This document shows, piece by piece, positions 44,193 through 52,765 of a stretch of 64,000 nt of DNA. The notes beneath the pieces were generated by a model. The model did no database searches, had not been told where the DNA came from, and saw only the letters and a program-made list of their open reading frames with translations. The stretch's first letter is position 1, and every line of letters starts with the position of its first letter. The stretch is taken from assembly GCA_031292555.1 (NCBI GenBank), contig JARLGV010000056.1, forward strand, positions 101,044 through 165,043, in the 5' to 3' direction. Made by a program: the position numbers and the translations under genes. The DNA is from Fimbriimonas sp. (GTDB lineage: Bacteria; Armatimonadota; Fimbriimonadia; Fimbriimonadales; Fimbriimonadaceae).

Positions 44193-45137
44193 ATGCAGAC
44201 GAAGCGTTTGGGAAACAGCGACCTCGATATCACGCCAATCGGTGTTGGGGCATGGGCGATGGGTGGTCCGGGTTACCGGTTCTCGTGGGGCGACCAAGAC
44301 GATTCGGATTCGATCGCAGCGATCCATCGGGCGCTCGATCTTGGGATCAATTGGATCGACACCGCTGCTGTCTACGGCCTGGGACATTCGGAGGAGGTCG
44401 TCGCGAAGGCGCTTCACGGCATGGCGGATCGTCCGTACGTTTTCACAAAGTGCGAGCGCGTTTGGGACGAAAATCGTGAGATCAGCAAGTGCCTGAAGCG
44501 CGAGTCGATTCGCCGCGAGATCGAGGCGTCCCTCGGCCGGCTGAAGATGGACTGCGTCGATCTCTATCAGATCCATTGGGCCGAGCCTGAAGATGACCTG
44601 GAAGAGGGTTGGAGCACGCTCGTCGAACTCAAGTCAGAGGGCAAGGTTCGGCATATCGGCGTGTGCAATTTCAACGTTTCTCACCTGAAACGGGCCCAAG
44701 CGATCGCGCCAATCACTTCTCTTCAACCGCCGTATTCGCTCCTCCGACGAGGCATCGAGGAGGAAATCCTGCCATACGCCCTGGGCCAAGGAATCGGAGT
44801 AATCGGCTATTCACCGATGGCATCCGGCCTGCTCACCGGCACAATGACCGCCGAAAGGGCCGCCGGGCTCGCCGAGAACGACTGGCGCAGCCGAAGCGAC
44901 GATTTCAAGGAGCCAAAGCTTTCCAAGCACTTGGCCCTCTCGGTCAAACTGGCGGAGGTCGCCTCCCGCCACGGTCGAACCGCCGGCGAGGCAGCGATCG
45001 CTTGGACGCTGCGCCATCCCGCCGTAACCGGATCGATCGTCGGAATCAGAAGGCCGGATCAAATCGAGGGTCTTATAGGCGCGATGACGTTCCGGCTTTC
45101 GAACGAAGAGACCGCCGAAGTCGAGGCTGTCCTGTAA
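44193..45137 (+). CDS. Aldo/keto reductase
   Basis: 314 residues, (alpha/beta)8 NADPH-dependent oxidoreductase. Catalytic tetrad visible: Asp in NWIDTAAVYG, Tyr in the same motif, Lys in VFTKCE, His in IHWAEP; cofactor loop near GYSPMASGLLTG and the C-terminal SIVGIRRPDQI. General role is reduction of aldehydes and ketones, often sugars. No conserved neighbour pins the substrate. Confidence 0.92.
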   Translation: MQTKRLGNSDLDITPIGVGAWAMGGPGYRFSWGDQDDSDSIAAIHRALDLGINWIDTAAVYGLGHSEEVVAKALHGMADRPYVFTKCERVWDENREISKCLKRESIRREIEASLGRLKMDCVDLYQIHWAEPEDDLEEGWSTLVELKSEGKVRHIGVCNFNVSHLKRAQAIAPITSLQPPYSLLRRGIEEEILPYALGQGIGVIGYSPMASGLLTGTMTAERAAGLAENDWRSRSDDFKEPKLSKHLALSVKLAEVASRHGRTAGEAAIAWTLRHPAVTGSIVGIRRPDQIEGLIGAMTFRLSNEETAEVEAVL

Positions 45138-45181
45138 CGAGTCAACTCCCCCAGTGGTTTGTCGCCCGTGGCAAGTGAGGG

Positions 45182-45238
45182 CCTGGCGTAAAGGCGCCCA
45201 GGACCCAACTGATGGCCTCACAATAGGCAAGAGGTCCT
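45182..45238 (+). other. Potentially bistable RNA leader before a small secreted protein gene
   Basis: Helix A pairs 45182-45188 with 45195-45202 (one bulge, loop TAAAGG). Helix B pairs AGGACC (45200-45205) with GGTCCT (45233-45238) around an inner GCCT/AGGC hairpin. The two share 45200-45202, so they exclude one another. No known riboswitch class was recognised. Confidence 0.3.
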
Positions 45239-45291
45239 ATGCACTGAACTGCCGGCCTTGGTGTTCGATTTAGCAGTCAGGAGAAACGAAA

Positions 45292-45663
45292 ATGAACACC
45301 AAGAAAATGATTCCTCAAATCGCAATCGCCGCTATGGTCATCGGAATCGGAGTGGCTCCGGCAATCGCCAACGCACGAGACCGAGACGACTATCGATACG
45401 ACCGTCACAACGGCAACGAGTGGAAGGGATTGAGCGTAATCAGCGGAGTCGTAGGACTGGCGGGCCTTCTGTCGCACGACAACACGGTCGCCGCAGTCGG
45501 ACTGGGCGCCAGCTTGTACTGCGCGACCCGAGCCAACACCGCCCGTGATTGCGGCCCGCGTTTCGTGGAAACGAGACGCTATGTGCCGGACTACCGCGAG
45601 TCACGAGTAAGGTTCGACCGCGAATGGCATAGACGGGACCTGAACTACCGACAAGGCCGCTGA
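45292..45663 (+). CDS. Small secreted basic protein of unknown function
   Basis: 123 residues. Signal peptide MNTKKMIPQIAIAAMVIGIG... with cleavage near ANA (26-28), a charged linker rich in Asp, Arg and Tyr, a hydrophobic central stretch (LSVISGVVGLAGLLSHDNTVAAVGLGASLYC) and an Arg/Tyr-rich tail. Two mature cysteines could form a disulfide. AGGAG lies 8 nt before the ATG and a strong terminator follows, so it is a stand-alone gene. Resembles small stress-exposed envelope proteins in general character only. Confidence 0.75.
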   Translation: MNTKKMIPQIAIAAMVIGIGVAPAIANARDRDDYRYDRHNGNEWKGLSVISGVVGLAGLLSHDNTVAAVGLGASLYCATRANTARDCGPRFVETRRYVPDYRESRVRFDREWHRRDLNYRQGR

Positions 45664-45680
45664 TTGAGGCCGATAAGTGG

Positions 45681-45713
45681 GGGCGGCACTCCATTGAGTG
45701 CCGCCCTTTTTTT
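45681..45713 (+). terminator. Rho-independent terminator after the small secreted protein
   Basis: A perfect 10-bp stem (45681-45690 with 45697-45706) with a 6-nt loop is followed by seven Ts. It also sits just past the converging GH32 stop and may act partly in both directions. Confidence 0.95.
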
Positions 45714-45722
45714 ACGAGTGTG

Positions 45723-47078
45723 TCACCAGGCCGAAGCCAATGGCCAAAGCTTCAGCGATTTGAGCTTTGCGGACCCGCCCTGAACCGTCAAAGACAGTCG
45801 ATGGTTGTCATCCTTTGGCACGTGACAAGCGGAATAGGAGAATGCGCCGGCATTCGCAAAGAGCTCAACCGAGGTCCGGTCAATAAGCGCACGGACCCTC
45901 AAATGTCCATTGGCCGCTTCGAGTCGAACCTCACGATCGCCATCGATAAGGGTTTGAGCATCGACGACGTATTCGAAGGTCCGACCGCGAACGGATAGAA
46001 CGACTCGTTCTGCCGTACCGATCTCTACATCGAATTCCAGATCCCAAAGATCGCCGATGAGTCCGTCCAACACGTCGTCGGACGGGGTGAGCGCTTGTGA
46101 GCCCCTAGAGAGCGAGGCTCCCCTGATTTTCGCGATCTCTTTGACAGGCTCCCTATGGATCAGGAACGCGGATCCGTTTCGATGGAGCGTCAATTTGCAC
46201 GGAAAACCCATCTGTTGGTTAAACGGCATGTCGGCATATTCGCCTCCCCGCATCCAGGCAACCTGGATCCTCCGCCCGTCGCGAGGCGAGATATCGCTAT
46301 ATGTTTGAACTGCGTAGAAATTCGGTCCCTGATCCATTTCTAGGGGTGCCTGGTCCGGTTTGAATTCCGCGCCGTCGAATGTTCCCACCAGATAGCGGCC
46401 GCTCGCGCTAGTGTAGACCCACCTTCGCTCAGAGGTTCCCTCAACTGGCAATTCGAAGAAGTCCGGGCACTCGTCGGCTCCGTCGAAGCGGAATCGCTGA
46501 GTCTGAGTCCACGACTTCAAGTCCCGGGAGGTGAAGATGCCAAAGTCGTTTCCTTCGAAGTAGAGCGCCATAACCCACTCCTGCTTCGGCTCGTACCGAC
46601 AGACCTTCGGATCGCGGTTGCCGGGGGCCACTTGCGGCAGGATCGGATTCCCACTGTATTTGTGCCACGTCTTTCCGCCGTCTGTGCTGCATGCCAGATT
46701 CTGAGTGTATGGCTTCCCTTTCGATTCAGGCGACGTGTCCCCGGCACATGTGTAGATCGCCACCATCGCGGGATCCTTGCCCGCCTGGAACCCCGTCGAA
46801 TTGTGCCAATCCACAACCGCCGAGCCGGAAAATACCGTTCCGTCTTCGTCGGGTTCGATCGCGTTCGGCACCTGGGTCCAGTGGATGAGGTCTGGACTGG
46901 TGGCATGTCCCCAAGTCATGTTCCCCCATTCGGTTCCGGACGGGTTGTGCTGGAAGAACATATGATAGTTCCCCTTGTAGTACACAAGGCCGTTAGGGTC
47001 GTTCAACCATCCGGTTTTGGCGGTGAAATGAAACTGCGGACGAAGCGATTCGGAATAGTCTTGATTCATGACGTGCAC
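45723..47078 (-). CDS. GH32 fructan hydrolase (levanase/fructosidase), N terminus apparently frameshifted
   Basis: 451 residues from GTG (or 448 from the ATG at 47069). Five-bladed propeller with nucleophile Asp27 in TGWLNDPNG, QHNPSGTEWG, GNRDPKV (transition-state stabiliser) and DECPDFF (acid/base Glu), followed by a C-terminal beta-sandwich with VRALIDRTSVELFANAG. It releases fructose from levan, inulin or sucrose. No ribosome site precedes either start. Directly upstream, a frame offset by one nucleotide encodes a good signal peptide from the ATG at 47151, suggesting a single-nucleotide insertion in the signal-peptide region (or an assembly error). The enzyme core is intact. Confidence 0.85.
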   Translation of the reverse strand: MHVMNQDYSESLRPQFHFTAKTGWLNDPNGLVYYKGNYHMFFQHNPSGTEWGNMTWGHATSPDLIHWTQVPNAIEPDEDGTVFSGSAVVDWHNSTGFQAGKDPAMVAIYTCAGDTSPESKGKPYTQNLACSTDGGKTWHKYSGNPILPQVAPGNRDPKVCRYEPKQEWVMALYFEGNDFGIFTSRDLKSWTQTQRFRFDGADECPDFFELPVEGTSERRWVYTSASGRYLVGTFDGAEFKPDQAPLEMDQGPNFYAVQTYSDISPRDGRRIQVAWMRGGEYADMPFNQQMGFPCKLTLHRNGSAFLIHREPVKEIAKIRGASLSRGSQALTPSDDVLDGLIGDLWDLEFDVEIGTAERVVLSVRGRTFEYVVDAQTLIDGDREVRLEAANGHLRVRALIDRTSVELFANAGAFSYSACHVPKDDNHRLSLTVQGGSAKLKSLKLWPLASAW

Positions 47079-47423
47079 GAAGGCGAGCGAGCAAAAGAGC
47101 GAAACAGCCTACAACACTGAGTCCCCAGTTTAGCCCCCGAGGAAGCGCCATCAGCCCCCCAACGAGGGAGGAATTCACTCGGCCTGAGTTATCCTGACTT
47201 CACTCCGAAATCCGGCGCACCCGATCCTAAGGCAGGAACGACGAGTCGACTCTCTTGACGCCTGCGGAAACCGGGCCAAACTAAGTCCTTCGGGCTCCCT
47301 TGTACGACTTTCACGACTGCGGCCGATGAGAGTAAATGAGCTTATGTGGAATGGAGTTTTCATTCATAGGAGCTGAAATAGACGGCGTGCTCCTTGGAGA
47401 GATCGTGCGTATAGTAACTTGAA
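47079..47423. other. Intergenic region with out-of-frame signal-peptide sequence and divergent promoters
   Basis: 47079-47151 (minus) carries the signal-peptide-like sequence MALPRGLNWGLSVVGCFALLLA, one nucleotide out of frame with GH32. The remaining 270 nt to 47423 must hold the GH32 promoter and the TATAGT box for the DsbD-like gene. Nothing else recognisable. Confidence 0.6.
47410..47415 (+). promoter_or_regulatory. Candidate -10 box, leaderless start of the DsbD-alpha-like gene
   Basis: TATAGT ends 8 nt before the ATG at 47424, without a ribosome site. Confidence 0.45.
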
Positions 47424-48215
47424 ATGCTTCACGCGATCTCGTGTCTGCTTCTCTTATCCCAGGTCTTTCATGCGCCTCAGGCGCAAACCGAACTGGTGAT
47501 GAGCACGATTGGGAGGAAGCCGGGAAAGCCGTTCCAGATCGCGCTTCACATGAAGATGGCGCCCGAATTCCACAGCTATTACATCAACCCCGGCGAGAGC
47601 GGCATGGCGACCAAAATCGTATGGGAATTGCCGCAGGGCTTTCATGCCGGCCCCATTCGTTGGCCCGTTCCCAAGCGGATAGTGGTCGATGGCGTTGCCG
47701 CCTATGCGTACGAGGACGAGGTATGGCTGGTCACCGACATCATTCCACCGTCGGGAGTTTGGAGAACAACGCGAGAGTTAGTCATTGAAGCGAACGCGTC
47801 TTGGCTGCTGTGCAAGGAGGCCTGTGTCCCTCAGCATTCCAAGTTGCGCATCACCGTTCACCTCGCCTCCACACCCAAACCGAACCCGGCGTTTCGCCCG
47901 GCGCTCGCTACGCTTCCTCAGAACGCGCTCGGCCTCCATCTCAGAGCAAGGCTTGCGAACAAAGCGATTTCGCTCGACGTAGACAGACCAGGAAGTACGA
48001 GTGGCAGCATCGCATTCTATCCAGGAGACGCGACGTATTTTGGTGCCGACGTGCCGACGATAAAGCACTCACCGACGGGAATAAAGCTGGAGATTCCGTT
48101 GTCAAGATATGCACCCGCTCCGCCAACCCGTCTGAATGGACTGCTGGTCCTTCCGCCCCAAGGCGGACGCGGCGGCGGAGCTCACTGGATCGATATTCAA
48201 GTTACGAAACGTTAA
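47424..48215 (+). CDS. DsbD N-terminal (alpha) domain-like periplasmic protein
   Basis: 263 residues with a signal peptide (about 1-20, ending APQAQ). Ig-like fold with HSYYINPGESGMATKIVWELPQGF and the Cys130/Cys134 pair in WLLCKEACVPQ, as in the periplasmic alpha domain of DsbD and related ScsB proteins, which passes electrons to thiol targets. The membrane and C-terminal thioredoxin domains of DsbD are absent, so a partner CcdA/DsbD-beta would have to be elsewhere. The redoxin that follows 65 nt downstream is the likely functional partner. Confidence 0.82.
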   Translation: MLHAISCLLLLSQVFHAPQAQTELVMSTIGRKPGKPFQIALHMKMAPEFHSYYINPGESGMATKIVWELPQGFHAGPIRWPVPKRIVVDGVAAYAYEDEVWLVTDIIPPSGVWRTTRELVIEANASWLLCKEACVPQHSKLRITVHLASTPKPNPAFRPALATLPQNALGLHLRARLANKAISLDVDRPGSTSGSIAFYPGDATYFGADVPTIKHSPTGIKLEIPLSRYAPAPPTRLNGLLVLPPQGGRGGGAHWIDIQVTKR

Positions 48216-48238
48216 CCAAGAGAATTTGAAGTCAGCCG

Positions 48239-48244
48239 TATAAT
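48239..48244 (+). promoter_or_regulatory. Consensus -10 box (TATAAT) before the redoxin gene
   Basis: TATAAT would start a transcript with a leader of about 30 nt that includes the AAGGAG ribosome site before the ATG at 48281. No -35 consensus at 17 nt. Confidence 0.45.
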
Positions 48245-48280
48245 GGAGTTCTGACTTAAAGATTAGTAAGGAGACAGACG

Positions 48281-48895
48281 ATGAAGGCATTTACACTTGT
48301 TTGGGCTACGGTAGTACTGGGCGTCACTTCGCTCGCATTCGGTTCTTCAGGCAAGGTGTCGGTAGGGTCTGCCGCCCCAACCTTCGACGCAGTCGATTCC
48401 AAAGGCAAGTCCGTCAAGCTTGACGACTATAAGGGCAAGTACGTCGTCCTCGAGTGGTGCAATTTCGGTTGCCCCTATGTCCAGAAGCACTACAACAGCG
48501 GCAACATGCAGTCACTGCAGAAGAAGTACACCAAGAAAGGTGTCGTCTGGCTGACGATCTTCTCCTCCTCAGAGGGCCACCCTGGCTACCTTCAGCCCAG
48601 CGAGTTGAACAAGCTGGCGGTTGAGAAGAAGATGGGTTCGACTCTCGTACCGGATGCCGATGGAACGATCGGCAAGCTGTATGGTGCAAAGAACACGCCG
48701 ACGATGTTCGTAATCGACCCGAACGGGCACATCGCCTACATGGGCGGCATCGACGACAAGCCGACTCCCGATCCGGAGGACATCGCCACCGCAAAGAACT
48801 ACGTTTCGGCCGCCCTCGACGAGGCCCTTGCCGGCAAGACGATTACCACTCCAGTCAGCCGCCCTTACGGCTGTGGCATCAAATACAAGGATTGA
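48281..48895 (+). CDS. Secreted redoxin (AhpC/TSA-like thioredoxin-fold protein)
   Basis: 204 residues: signal peptide to about residue 22, then an AhpC/TSA-type thioredoxin fold with AAPTFDAVDSKGKSVKLDDYKGKYVVLEW. The active-site segment is Cys60-Asn-Phe-Gly-Cys64-Pro, a CxxxC spacing rather than thioredoxin CxxC, followed by the cis-Pro strand TPTMFVIDPNG. A third Cys lies near the C terminus (YGCGIKY). Probably a periplasmic thiol peroxidase or reductase that receives electrons from the adjacent DsbD-alpha-like protein. AAGGAG ribosome site 9 nt before the ATG; a terminator follows. Confidence 0.88.
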   Translation: MKAFTLVWATVVLGVTSLAFGSSGKVSVGSAAPTFDAVDSKGKSVKLDDYKGKYVVLEWCNFGCPYVQKHYNSGNMQSLQKKYTKKGVVWLTIFSSSEGHPGYLQPSELNKLAVEKKMGSTLVPDADGTIGKLYGAKNTPTMFVIDPNGHIAYMGGIDDKPTPDPEDIATAKNYVSAALDEALAGKTITTPVSRPYGCGIKYKD

Positions 48896-48917
48896 TCTAC
48901 TCCACCCCACACCCCTG

Positions 48918-48947
48918 AGTCCTCGGCTCGTTTCTGAGTCGGGGACT
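48918..48947 (+). terminator. Terminator hairpin after the redoxin gene
   Basis: A 12-bp stem with two G-T wobbles (48918-48929 with 48936-48947) and a 6-nt loop is followed by TCTTCGTTTG, an imperfect U-tract. Confidence 0.6.
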
Positions 48948-48954
48948 TCTTCGT

Positions 48955-48983
48955 TTGTAGTGCGCCGAAAACAAAGTTAGAAT
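48955..48983 (+). promoter_or_regulatory. Candidate promoter of the molybdenum hydroxylase operon
   Basis: TTGTAG (48955-48960), 17-nt spacer, TAGAAT (48978-48983). It would give a leader of about 12 nt before the ATG at 49002. Confidence 0.4.
48978..48983 (+). promoter_or_regulatory. -10 box within the molybdenum hydroxylase promoter
   Basis: TAGAAT, the -10 element of the promoter called at 48955-48983. Listed separately because it matches the window-wide hexamer pattern, here with an 18-nt gap to the ATG so that a short leader is present. Confidence 0.35.
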
Positions 48984-49001
48984 AGAAGCGAGGCTTTCTC
49001 T

Positions 49002-49463
49002 ATGTCCCAGTTCAAGATCAATGTTAATGGCTCGGAGCATTCCGTCGATGTGGCTCCCGACATGCCGCTCCTTTGGGTTCTACGAGATGTTCTGGACTTG
49101 ACGGGGTCCAAGTTCGGATGCGGGATCGGCGCCTGTGGAGCATGCACCGTCCTGCTGGACGGCTCCGAGCAGCAAAGCTGCCAAATCCCGGTCTCCGCTG
49201 TCGGACACCGAAAGGTCACGACGATTGAGGGCCTGTCGAAGGACGGGAATCACCCTCTGCAGCGGGCTTGGATCGAGCACGACGTTCCCCAGTGCGGCTA
49301 TTGCCAAGCTGGCCAGATCATGGCAGGGGCCGCTCTGCTGAAGAAGAACCCCCACCCCACCGATGCGGACATCGACGACGTTTTCGCTTCCCATATCTGT
49401 CGATGCGGCACCTACCAACGCATTCGCGAAGCAATCAAGGCGGCGGCGGGGGTGGCAAAGTGA
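49002..49463 (+). CDS. (2Fe-2S) subunit of a molybdenum hydroxylase (isoquinoline 1-oxidoreductase alpha type)
   Basis: 153 residues with both clusters present: plant-type 2Fe-2S cysteines Cys40, Cys45, Cys48, Cys60 ([12 protein letters not shown]) and the second cluster Cys98, Cys101, Cys133, Cys135 ([17 protein letters not shown]). It shuttles electrons from the molybdenum subunit encoded next, whose GTG overlaps this stop (GTGA). No FAD subunit is present, which is characteristic of the isoquinoline/aldehyde oxidoreductase IorAB group that donates to cytochromes or other acceptors. Confidence 0.93.
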   Translation: MSQFKINVNGSEHSVDVAPDMPLLWVLRDVLDLTGSKFGCGIGACGACTVLLDGSEQQSCQIPVSAVGHRKVTTIEGLSKDGNHPLQRAWIEHDVPQCGYCQAGQIMAGAALLKKNPHPTDADIDDVFASHICRCGTYQRIREAIKAAAGVAK

Positions 49464-51520
49464 GCAACCGCCTAGACATCAGCCGACGCTCCTTCATTCA
49501 GATCGTAGGCGGCGTTGGCGCTAGCCTAGCGCTGGCAAGCTTCTCGTCGTTGGCATGCGCCGACCTCGGCGGCGCCAAAGCCGCCAAGTTGAAGAAAGGG
49601 GTGGTTTTCGCGCCAAACGCGTTCGTCAAGGTCGATCCTGACGGCTTGGTCACCGTCAGTATCATCGCACCTGATGCCGGACAGGGGAGCCGCACCTCGC
49701 TTGCGATGCTGGTCGCGGAAGAACTCGACGTCGACTGGCACAACATTCGAGTCACCCAAGCGCCGACAGATAGCGCGGTCTACGGAAATCAAGGCATCGG
49801 AGGCAGCCACACAATCGTTTCCCTCTATCAAGAACTTCGCGAGATCGGCGCCGCCACCCGAGCCATGCTCATCGCCGCGGCCGCCAAGACGTGGGAAGTC
49901 GATCCAACAACGCTCAAGACGGCAAAGGGGCACGTGATTTCGGCGGACGGCAAGAAGTCTGTTGCGTACGGCGACTTGACTGCAATGGCCGCCACGATGC
50001 CTCTTCCGACCGTCAAGGCGGAGCTCAAGAAGTCCGAAGCGTTCAACCTGATTGGCAAGGGCGCGACGCGAGTCGATAACCCGGACGTGGTTACCGGCCG
50101 TGCCAAGTACGGGTTGGACGTCAAAGTGCCCGGCATGGTCTATGCCGTCGTCGCAAGAACGCCCGCTTTCGGCGCTTCGATCAAGAGCTTCGACGATTCG
50201 GCGACGAAGAAGGTGCCGGGCGTTTTAGAGGTCGTCCAGATTCCCAGCGGCGTCGCAGTCGTCGGCACGAACACCTGGGCTGCTCTCAGCGGACGGCAAG
50301 CACTGAAGATCGATTGGGAAATGGGTTCCAACGCCGACCTGAATAGCGCCAAGATTACGGAGGCCATGAAGGCAGCGGTTGAGCCACATCCCGATATGCC
50401 GGCCGGATCTAAATCCGTCGAAGCATCACTCCAGTTTCCCTACCTCGCCCATGCCACCATGGAACCCCTAAATGCCGTCGCTGACGTTCAGGAGGGCCGA
50501 TGTACGATCTGGACCGGGTCCCAGCAGCCTACGGGCCACCAGAAGGACGTCGCTGGACTCCTCAAGATACCAGTTGAACAGGTCACCTTGAATGTGATGC
50601 TATTGGGCGGAGGCTTTGGCCGACGGCTATACGACGAGTACATTATCGACGCGGTCAATGTGTCCAAGGCGATCAAGAAGCCGGTCAAGTTGATGTGGAC
50701 GCGCGAAGACGACATGAAGCATGACAACTATCGTCCCGCATGCTTCTGCTCGTTCAGGGGCGCGGTCGACGGTTCAGGGAATCCGGTCGGATGGAGCCAC
50801 CAGGCGATCCAGGCAGGCATGGGCGGCCGCCCGAGCATCAACTATGACATCGCCAATGCCAGCAACAAGGGGCACACGGTACGCATTGGCGTCCCGACCG
50901 GCCCATGGCGCTCCGTCGAGAACACGTTGTTCAACGTGGCGAACGAGTGCTTTATCGACGAGTTGGCTCATGCTTCCGGTAAGGACCCATTCGAGTTTCG
51001 ACGCGCCCTGTTGAAGGATGACCGACTCCGCAAGGTGCTTGAAGTCGCCGCCGAAAAGTCGGACTGGAGCAAGCCGCTACCAGCCGGCCACGGACGAGGC
51101 ATCGCCTGCTTCCACGGCTACGGCTCGTATGCGGCCCACGTGATCGAACTCAGCATCGAGGGCAACAAAATCCGCTTGCACAAAGCGACCTGCGTGGTGG
51201 ACTGTGGGATCGCGGTCAACCCCAAAGGCGTCGAAGCACAAATGCAGGGCGCCTGTACCGACGGCTTGTCGACCGCATTGCGCGCCGAGATCACGATCGA
51301 CAAAGGCGGCGTGGTTCAGGATAGCTGGACCGATTACCGCTGGATGACCCTCGACGCGATGCCCAAGGTCGAGGTGACGATCCTCCAAGGCGGCGACAGC
51401 CCCGGCGGAATGGGCGAAGTAGGCTATCCGTCAGTAGCCCCCGCCGTAGCTAACGCCGTCTTTGCCGCAACCGGCAAACGGGTCCGCAAGTTCCCAATCA
51501 AGGTGGAGGAGTTGGTGTAG
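49460..51520 (+). CDS. Molybdopterin-binding subunit of aldehyde/isoquinoline oxidoreductase (IorB type)
   Basis: 686 residues from GTG. A Tat-type leader ([25 protein letters not shown]) indicates export in complex with the small subunit. Molybdenum-cofactor motifs: AYVDP-like [46 protein letters not shown] and [21 protein letters not shown], with the catalytic Glu in the final GMGEVG. It hydroxylates aldehydes or N-heterocycles in the periplasm. It has one duplicated-looking half at 130-330 typical of the family. Confidence 0.92.
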   Translation: MSNRLDISRRSFIQIVGGVGASLALASFSSLACADLGGAKAAKLKKGVVFAPNAFVKVDPDGLVTVSIIAPDAGQGSRTSLAMLVAEELDVDWHNIRVTQAPTDSAVYGNQGIGGSHTIVSLYQELREIGAATRAMLIAAAAKTWEVDPTTLKTAKGHVISADGKKSVAYGDLTAMAATMPLPTVKAELKKSEAFNLIGKGATRVDNPDVVTGRAKYGLDVKVPGMVYAVVARTPAFGASIKSFDDSATKKVPGVLEVVQIPSGVAVVGTNTWAALSGRQALKIDWEMGSNADLNSAKITEAMKAAVEPHPDMPAGSKSVEASLQFPYLAHATMEPLNAVADVQEGRCTIWTGSQQPTGHQKDVAGLLKIPVEQVTLNVMLLGGGFGRRLYDEYIIDAVNVSKAIKKPVKLMWTREDDMKHDNYRPACFCSFRGAVDGSGNPVGWSHQAIQAGMGGRPSINYDIANASNKGHTVRIGVPTGPWRSVENTLFNVANECFIDELAHASGKDPFEFRRALLKDDRLRKVLEVAAEKSDWSKPLPAGHGRGIACFHGYGSYAAHVIELSIEGNKIRLHKATCVVDCGIAVNPKGVEAQMQGACTDGLSTALRAEITIDKGGVVQDSWTDYRWMTLDAMPKVEVTILQGGDSPGGMGEVGYPSVAPAVANAVFAATGKRVRKFPIKVEELV

Positions 51521-51696
51521 CTTGAGGGTCGGAGGGCGTGAGCAGTGGGTCAGATCGTTGGCTAGCCGCGCGAAGCGTTGGTCTTGGCTTTCGTGCGAAT
51601 CTGTCTTAAGGCCCTTCGCTTGCCCATCCAACATCGTCGTCTGCCCCTTCGCCCCTACCCGCATCCCGCTACCCTCGCCCCCCGACCCGCAGTAAG

Positions 51697-52698
51697 ATGC
51701 ATTCCCTTCTCCCGACTCTCGAACAATGGATGGCAGAAGGGTGGCGGTTTGCGACAGCTTCGGTGACTCAGATATGGGGGTCGTCTCCTCGTCCGGTGGG
51801 GTCCGTCATGCTAGTCCGTAGCGATGGACTGATTTGTGGTTCGGTGAGCGGCGGGTGCGTGGAATCGGCGGTGGTCGAGGCTTCGCTCAAAGCAATAGAT
51901 GAATCCAAGACCTGTGAACTCACCTTCGAGGCGGTGACCGAAGACAGCATCTGGGACGTCGGGTTGTCGTGCGGGGGGCGGATTCAGATTTGGATCGATC
52001 CCAGTCCATTCAGCGCAGGCGTCTGGGAGCAACTCCGTGAACTTGTCCTCAAGAACAAGCCGTTTGCAGCGGTTTCCAGCTTGGAGATCGCGGGCATGCG
52101 GCTATGGACACCGGACCAGGATGATTTTGCGAACGGCGCATTGACTGACGTGCTTAACAGCCGTCGAAGCGCCGAGATCAAGATCGGCGAGGAACGTACG
52201 TTTGTGAACCTGGTCCGCTCGCCGGAGACCGTGATCGTGGTGGGCTCGGTTCATATCGCTGTTCCACTCGTCAAGTTTGCCCACGAGTTAGGCTTCCATA
52301 CCGTTGTGATCGACCCTCGAGCGACCTTTGCCAACCCCGAGCGCTTTGCAGCTCCGCCCGATCGGCTGATCGCAGACTGGCCCGGGCCCGCCCTCCACGC
52401 TATCGGCATCACCGACGAGACCTATGCGGTTGTCCTCACTCACGATCCGAAGATCGACGATGCGGCGCTCGCGATCTTGCTCCGTAGCCCGGCTCGCTAT
52501 ATCGGCGCCCTCGGAAGTCGCACGACACAGGCAAAGCGTCGGGATTCGCTTCGAACCATGGGCATCAGCGACGAGCAGTTAGCCCGTATCCATGGGCCAA
52601 TCGGGATCCGAATCGGCGCGCGTTCCCCGGAGGAAATCGCTCTAAGCATCATGGCGGAGATCGTCCAAGTGCGACGAGAGACCGAGCCAATCCCCTAG
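51697..52698 (+). CDS. XdhC/CoxF-family molybdenum cofactor maturation protein
   Basis: 333 residues. N-terminal XdhC domain (ATASVTQIWGSSPRPVGSVMLV, GSVSGGCVESAVV, GLSCGGRIQIWID) and a C-terminal Rossmann domain (TVIVVGSVHIAVPLVKFAHELGF, YIGALGSR). XdhC-like proteins bind and sulfurate or insert molybdenum cofactor into hydroxylases, so this fits maturation of the enzyme encoded 176 nt upstream. The second Rossmann Gly-rich motif is atypical (VGSVHIAVPL) but retained. Confidence 0.92.
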   Translation: MHSLLPTLEQWMAEGWRFATASVTQIWGSSPRPVGSVMLVRSDGLICGSVSGGCVESAVVEASLKAIDESKTCELTFEAVTEDSIWDVGLSCGGRIQIWIDPSPFSAGVWEQLRELVLKNKPFAAVSSLEIAGMRLWTPDQDDFANGALTDVLNSRRSAEIKIGEERTFVNLVRSPETVIVVGSVHIAVPLVKFAHELGFHTVVIDPRATFANPERFAAPPDRLIADWPGPALHAIGITDETYAVVLTHDPKIDDAALAILLRSPARYIGALGSRTTQAKRRDSLRTMGISDEQLARIHGPIGIRIGARSPEEIALSIMAEIVQVRRETEPIP

Positions 52699-52765
52699 AG
52701 TTAGCGCGATCCGAACGGCAATCGAGGGTACTCCCTTGTTCTCACATGGCTCCGAGTTGCAGAAT

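Noticed and set aside
45138..45291. Known riboswitch class (cyclic di-GMP, fluoride, preQ1, guanidine) in the leader of the small secreted protein
   Set aside because: None of the conserved cores is present; only generic helices remain.
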